Source of the DNA: Candidatus Iainarchaeum sp. | GTDB lineage: Archaea > Iainarchaeota > Iainarchaeia > Iainarchaeales > JAAZKV01 | Length of the DNA: 5,315 nt | Direction: 5' to 3' | Assembly (NCBI GenBank): GCA_018651445.1 | Contig: JABIDZ010000066.1 | Coordinates: 1-5,315, forward strand | Shown: positions 4,450-5,315 of the stretch, piece by piece | Layout: each line of letters starts with the position of its first letter | Numbering within the stretch: position 1 is the stretch's first letter | Translations under genes and position numbers: made by a program | The notes under the pieces: model-generated | Told to the model about the DNA's origin: nothing | What the model saw: the letters and a program-made list of their open reading frames with translations, nothing else | The model's database searches: none

Positions 4450-5315
4450 ATGTTTTCAAAGGTTAAATCTTCTAGAGGACAAGCTTCAATCGATTTGATG
4501 ATAGTGCTTGCAATTTCACTTATTGCTTTAACCATAGTGTATTCGCTTTATGCTGAGCAAATACAAACAATTGGTTTGTCAAAAGAATCTTTTGCAGCAA
4601 AAACTGCGGTCCAAAAAATAGTTGATGCTTCAAATAAAATGTATTTAGCAGGACCAGGTTCAAGCACAGTAGTTTATTTTGAAATCCCACAATCAATTAA
4701 ACTTTCGGAAGTAAATATTGTTGGAAGAACAATTGCAATAAAATTATCTAATGAGTCTTTTGTTACAGGGACTGCCGACGTTAATTTTTATGGTACGATA
4801 CGAAACAGGATAGGAAAACAAGCGGTTTATTTAGACTATAACGGAACACACACGATTATTTCTTACAAAGATTTTGAATTAAATAAAAAAAATATTTCGT
4901 TCACGTCTTTTCCAGATACTAATACACAAGATTCGATAGTTGTTAGAAATAATCATACTTCGGTTGCAACTTTTTTTGTGCAAAATAGTTTTTCTCATGC
5001 GGATATAGCTTTTGCAGCGAACACATCAATGTTTACTTTGCAACCAGATCAATTACAAACAATTACTTATGATTTTAATGTTAATTCGTCAGCGTATGGA
5101 AACTATGCCGGGAGTACAATAATAATTGGAGAAATAGGTGACACAAATTATCAAGAAAAAATAAATATGTCTGCCGAAGTACAATTAGATTTAGATAATG
5201 TTGTAATCTACCCACTCAATACTACTTTTACTACGACAACATCTGCAACACCAACCAAAGCTTTTTCTGTTTGTAATAACGAAGTAAAATTCACGGATCT
5301 TGTTTGGACTTCTTC
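4450..5315 (+). CDS. Surface protein with class III (prepilin-type) signal peptide, N-terminal part
   Basis: A frame of 288 codons starts at ATG 4450 and is open to the window's end. The start shows a class III signal: basic KVKSSRG (4-10), then QASIDLMIVLAISLIALTIV (11-30). The expected prepilin-peptidase cut is between Gly10 and Gln11. Position +5 is Asp15 rather than the usual Glu. The hydrophobic helix (about 16-34) would serve in pilus-like assembly or membrane anchoring. The rest is beta-rich and extracellular. About residues 150-250 look like an Ig-type sandwich (DSIVVRNNHTSVATFFV ... FTLQPDQLQTITYDF). A Thr-rich linker, TTFTTTTSATPT, follows at 258-269. Eight N-x-S/T sequons (Asn101, 131, 148, 168, 191, 212, 239, 257) suggest N-glycosylation. 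It is already longer than classical pilins (about 120-200 residues), so a modular surface protein is more likely than a main pilin. It is divergent from the pseudo-ATPase gene. Confidence 0.88.
   Translation, partial: MFSKVKSSRGQASIDLMIVLAISLIALTIVYSLYAEQIQTIGLSKESFAAKTAVQKIVDASNKMYLAGPGSSTVVYFEIPQSIKLSEVNIVGRTIAIKLSNESFVTGTADVNFYGTIRNRIGKQAVYLDYNGTHTIISYKDFELNKKNISFTSFPDTNTQDSIVVRNNHTSVATFFVQNSFSHADIAFAANTSMFTLQPDQLQTITYDFNVNSSAYGNYAGSTIIIGEIGDTNYQEKINMSAEVQLDLDNVVIYPLNTTFTTTTSATPTKAFSVCNNEVKFTDLVWTS

Noticed and set aside
4329..4535. Open frame of 68 codons on the minus strand
   Set aside because: It overlaps the start of the pseudo-ATPase gene and the signal peptide of the surface protein, and covers two likely promoters. 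No protein features seen.
1..5315. CRISPR array, insertion sequence or attachment site
   Set aside because: No spaced direct repeats, transposase, long terminal repeats or duplicated tRNA end seen. A tRNA 3' end can serve as an integration site, but no second copy of it is in the window.

Overview
The window is AT-rich and looks archaeal. The archaeal signs are a single-domain KaiC-family ATPase, a secreted protein with a class III (prepilin-type) signal peptide, a PIN-domain gene pair, a tRNA-Pro without encoded CCA, TATA-like boxes about 25 bases ahead of start codons (leaderless promoters), and a GGTGA ribosome binding site inside an operon. Small, Lys/Glu/Asn-rich proteins and low GC suggest a DPANN-type lineage (Woesearchaeota or Pacearchaeota-like). 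That placement is a judgement from gene style, not a computed one.

Layout. Bases 1-323 (minus) hold the first 107 codons of a universal-stress-protein-like gene that runs off the left edge. A divergent promoter region (324-424) leads into a three-gene plus-strand operon. Its genes are a helical protein with a C-terminal helix-turn-helix-like motif (425-985), an abutting PIN-domain putative nuclease (986-1660), and a GNAT acetyltransferase with its own Shine-Dalgarno (1669-2127). The next 157 bases carry no gene but form a chain of inverted repeats that ends just before tRNA-Pro(TGG) (2285-2355). A small membrane protein (2357-2797, minus) converges on the tRNA with one base between them.

A palindromic TATA element (2818-2829) appears to serve both that membrane gene and the divergent KaiC-like ATPase (2860-3774). 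The ATPase converges, 24 bases apart, on a smaller RecA/KaiC-like protein (3799-4350, minus) that lacks the P-loop and the catalytic glutamates: a probable pseudo-ATPase. Divergent from it, a class III signal peptide surface protein (4450 to beyond 5315) begins and is cut by the right edge.

How they may work together. The first two operon genes resemble a VapBC-like or nucleic-acid-processing pair with an unusually large putative antitoxin or partner. The KaiC ATPase and its degenerate neighbour could be an active/inactive pair used in signalling. Their link to the adjacent surface protein is positional only. The points most worth checking are the pseudo-ATPase next to the KaiC ATPase, the HTH/PIN pair, and the chain of hairpins before the tRNA.
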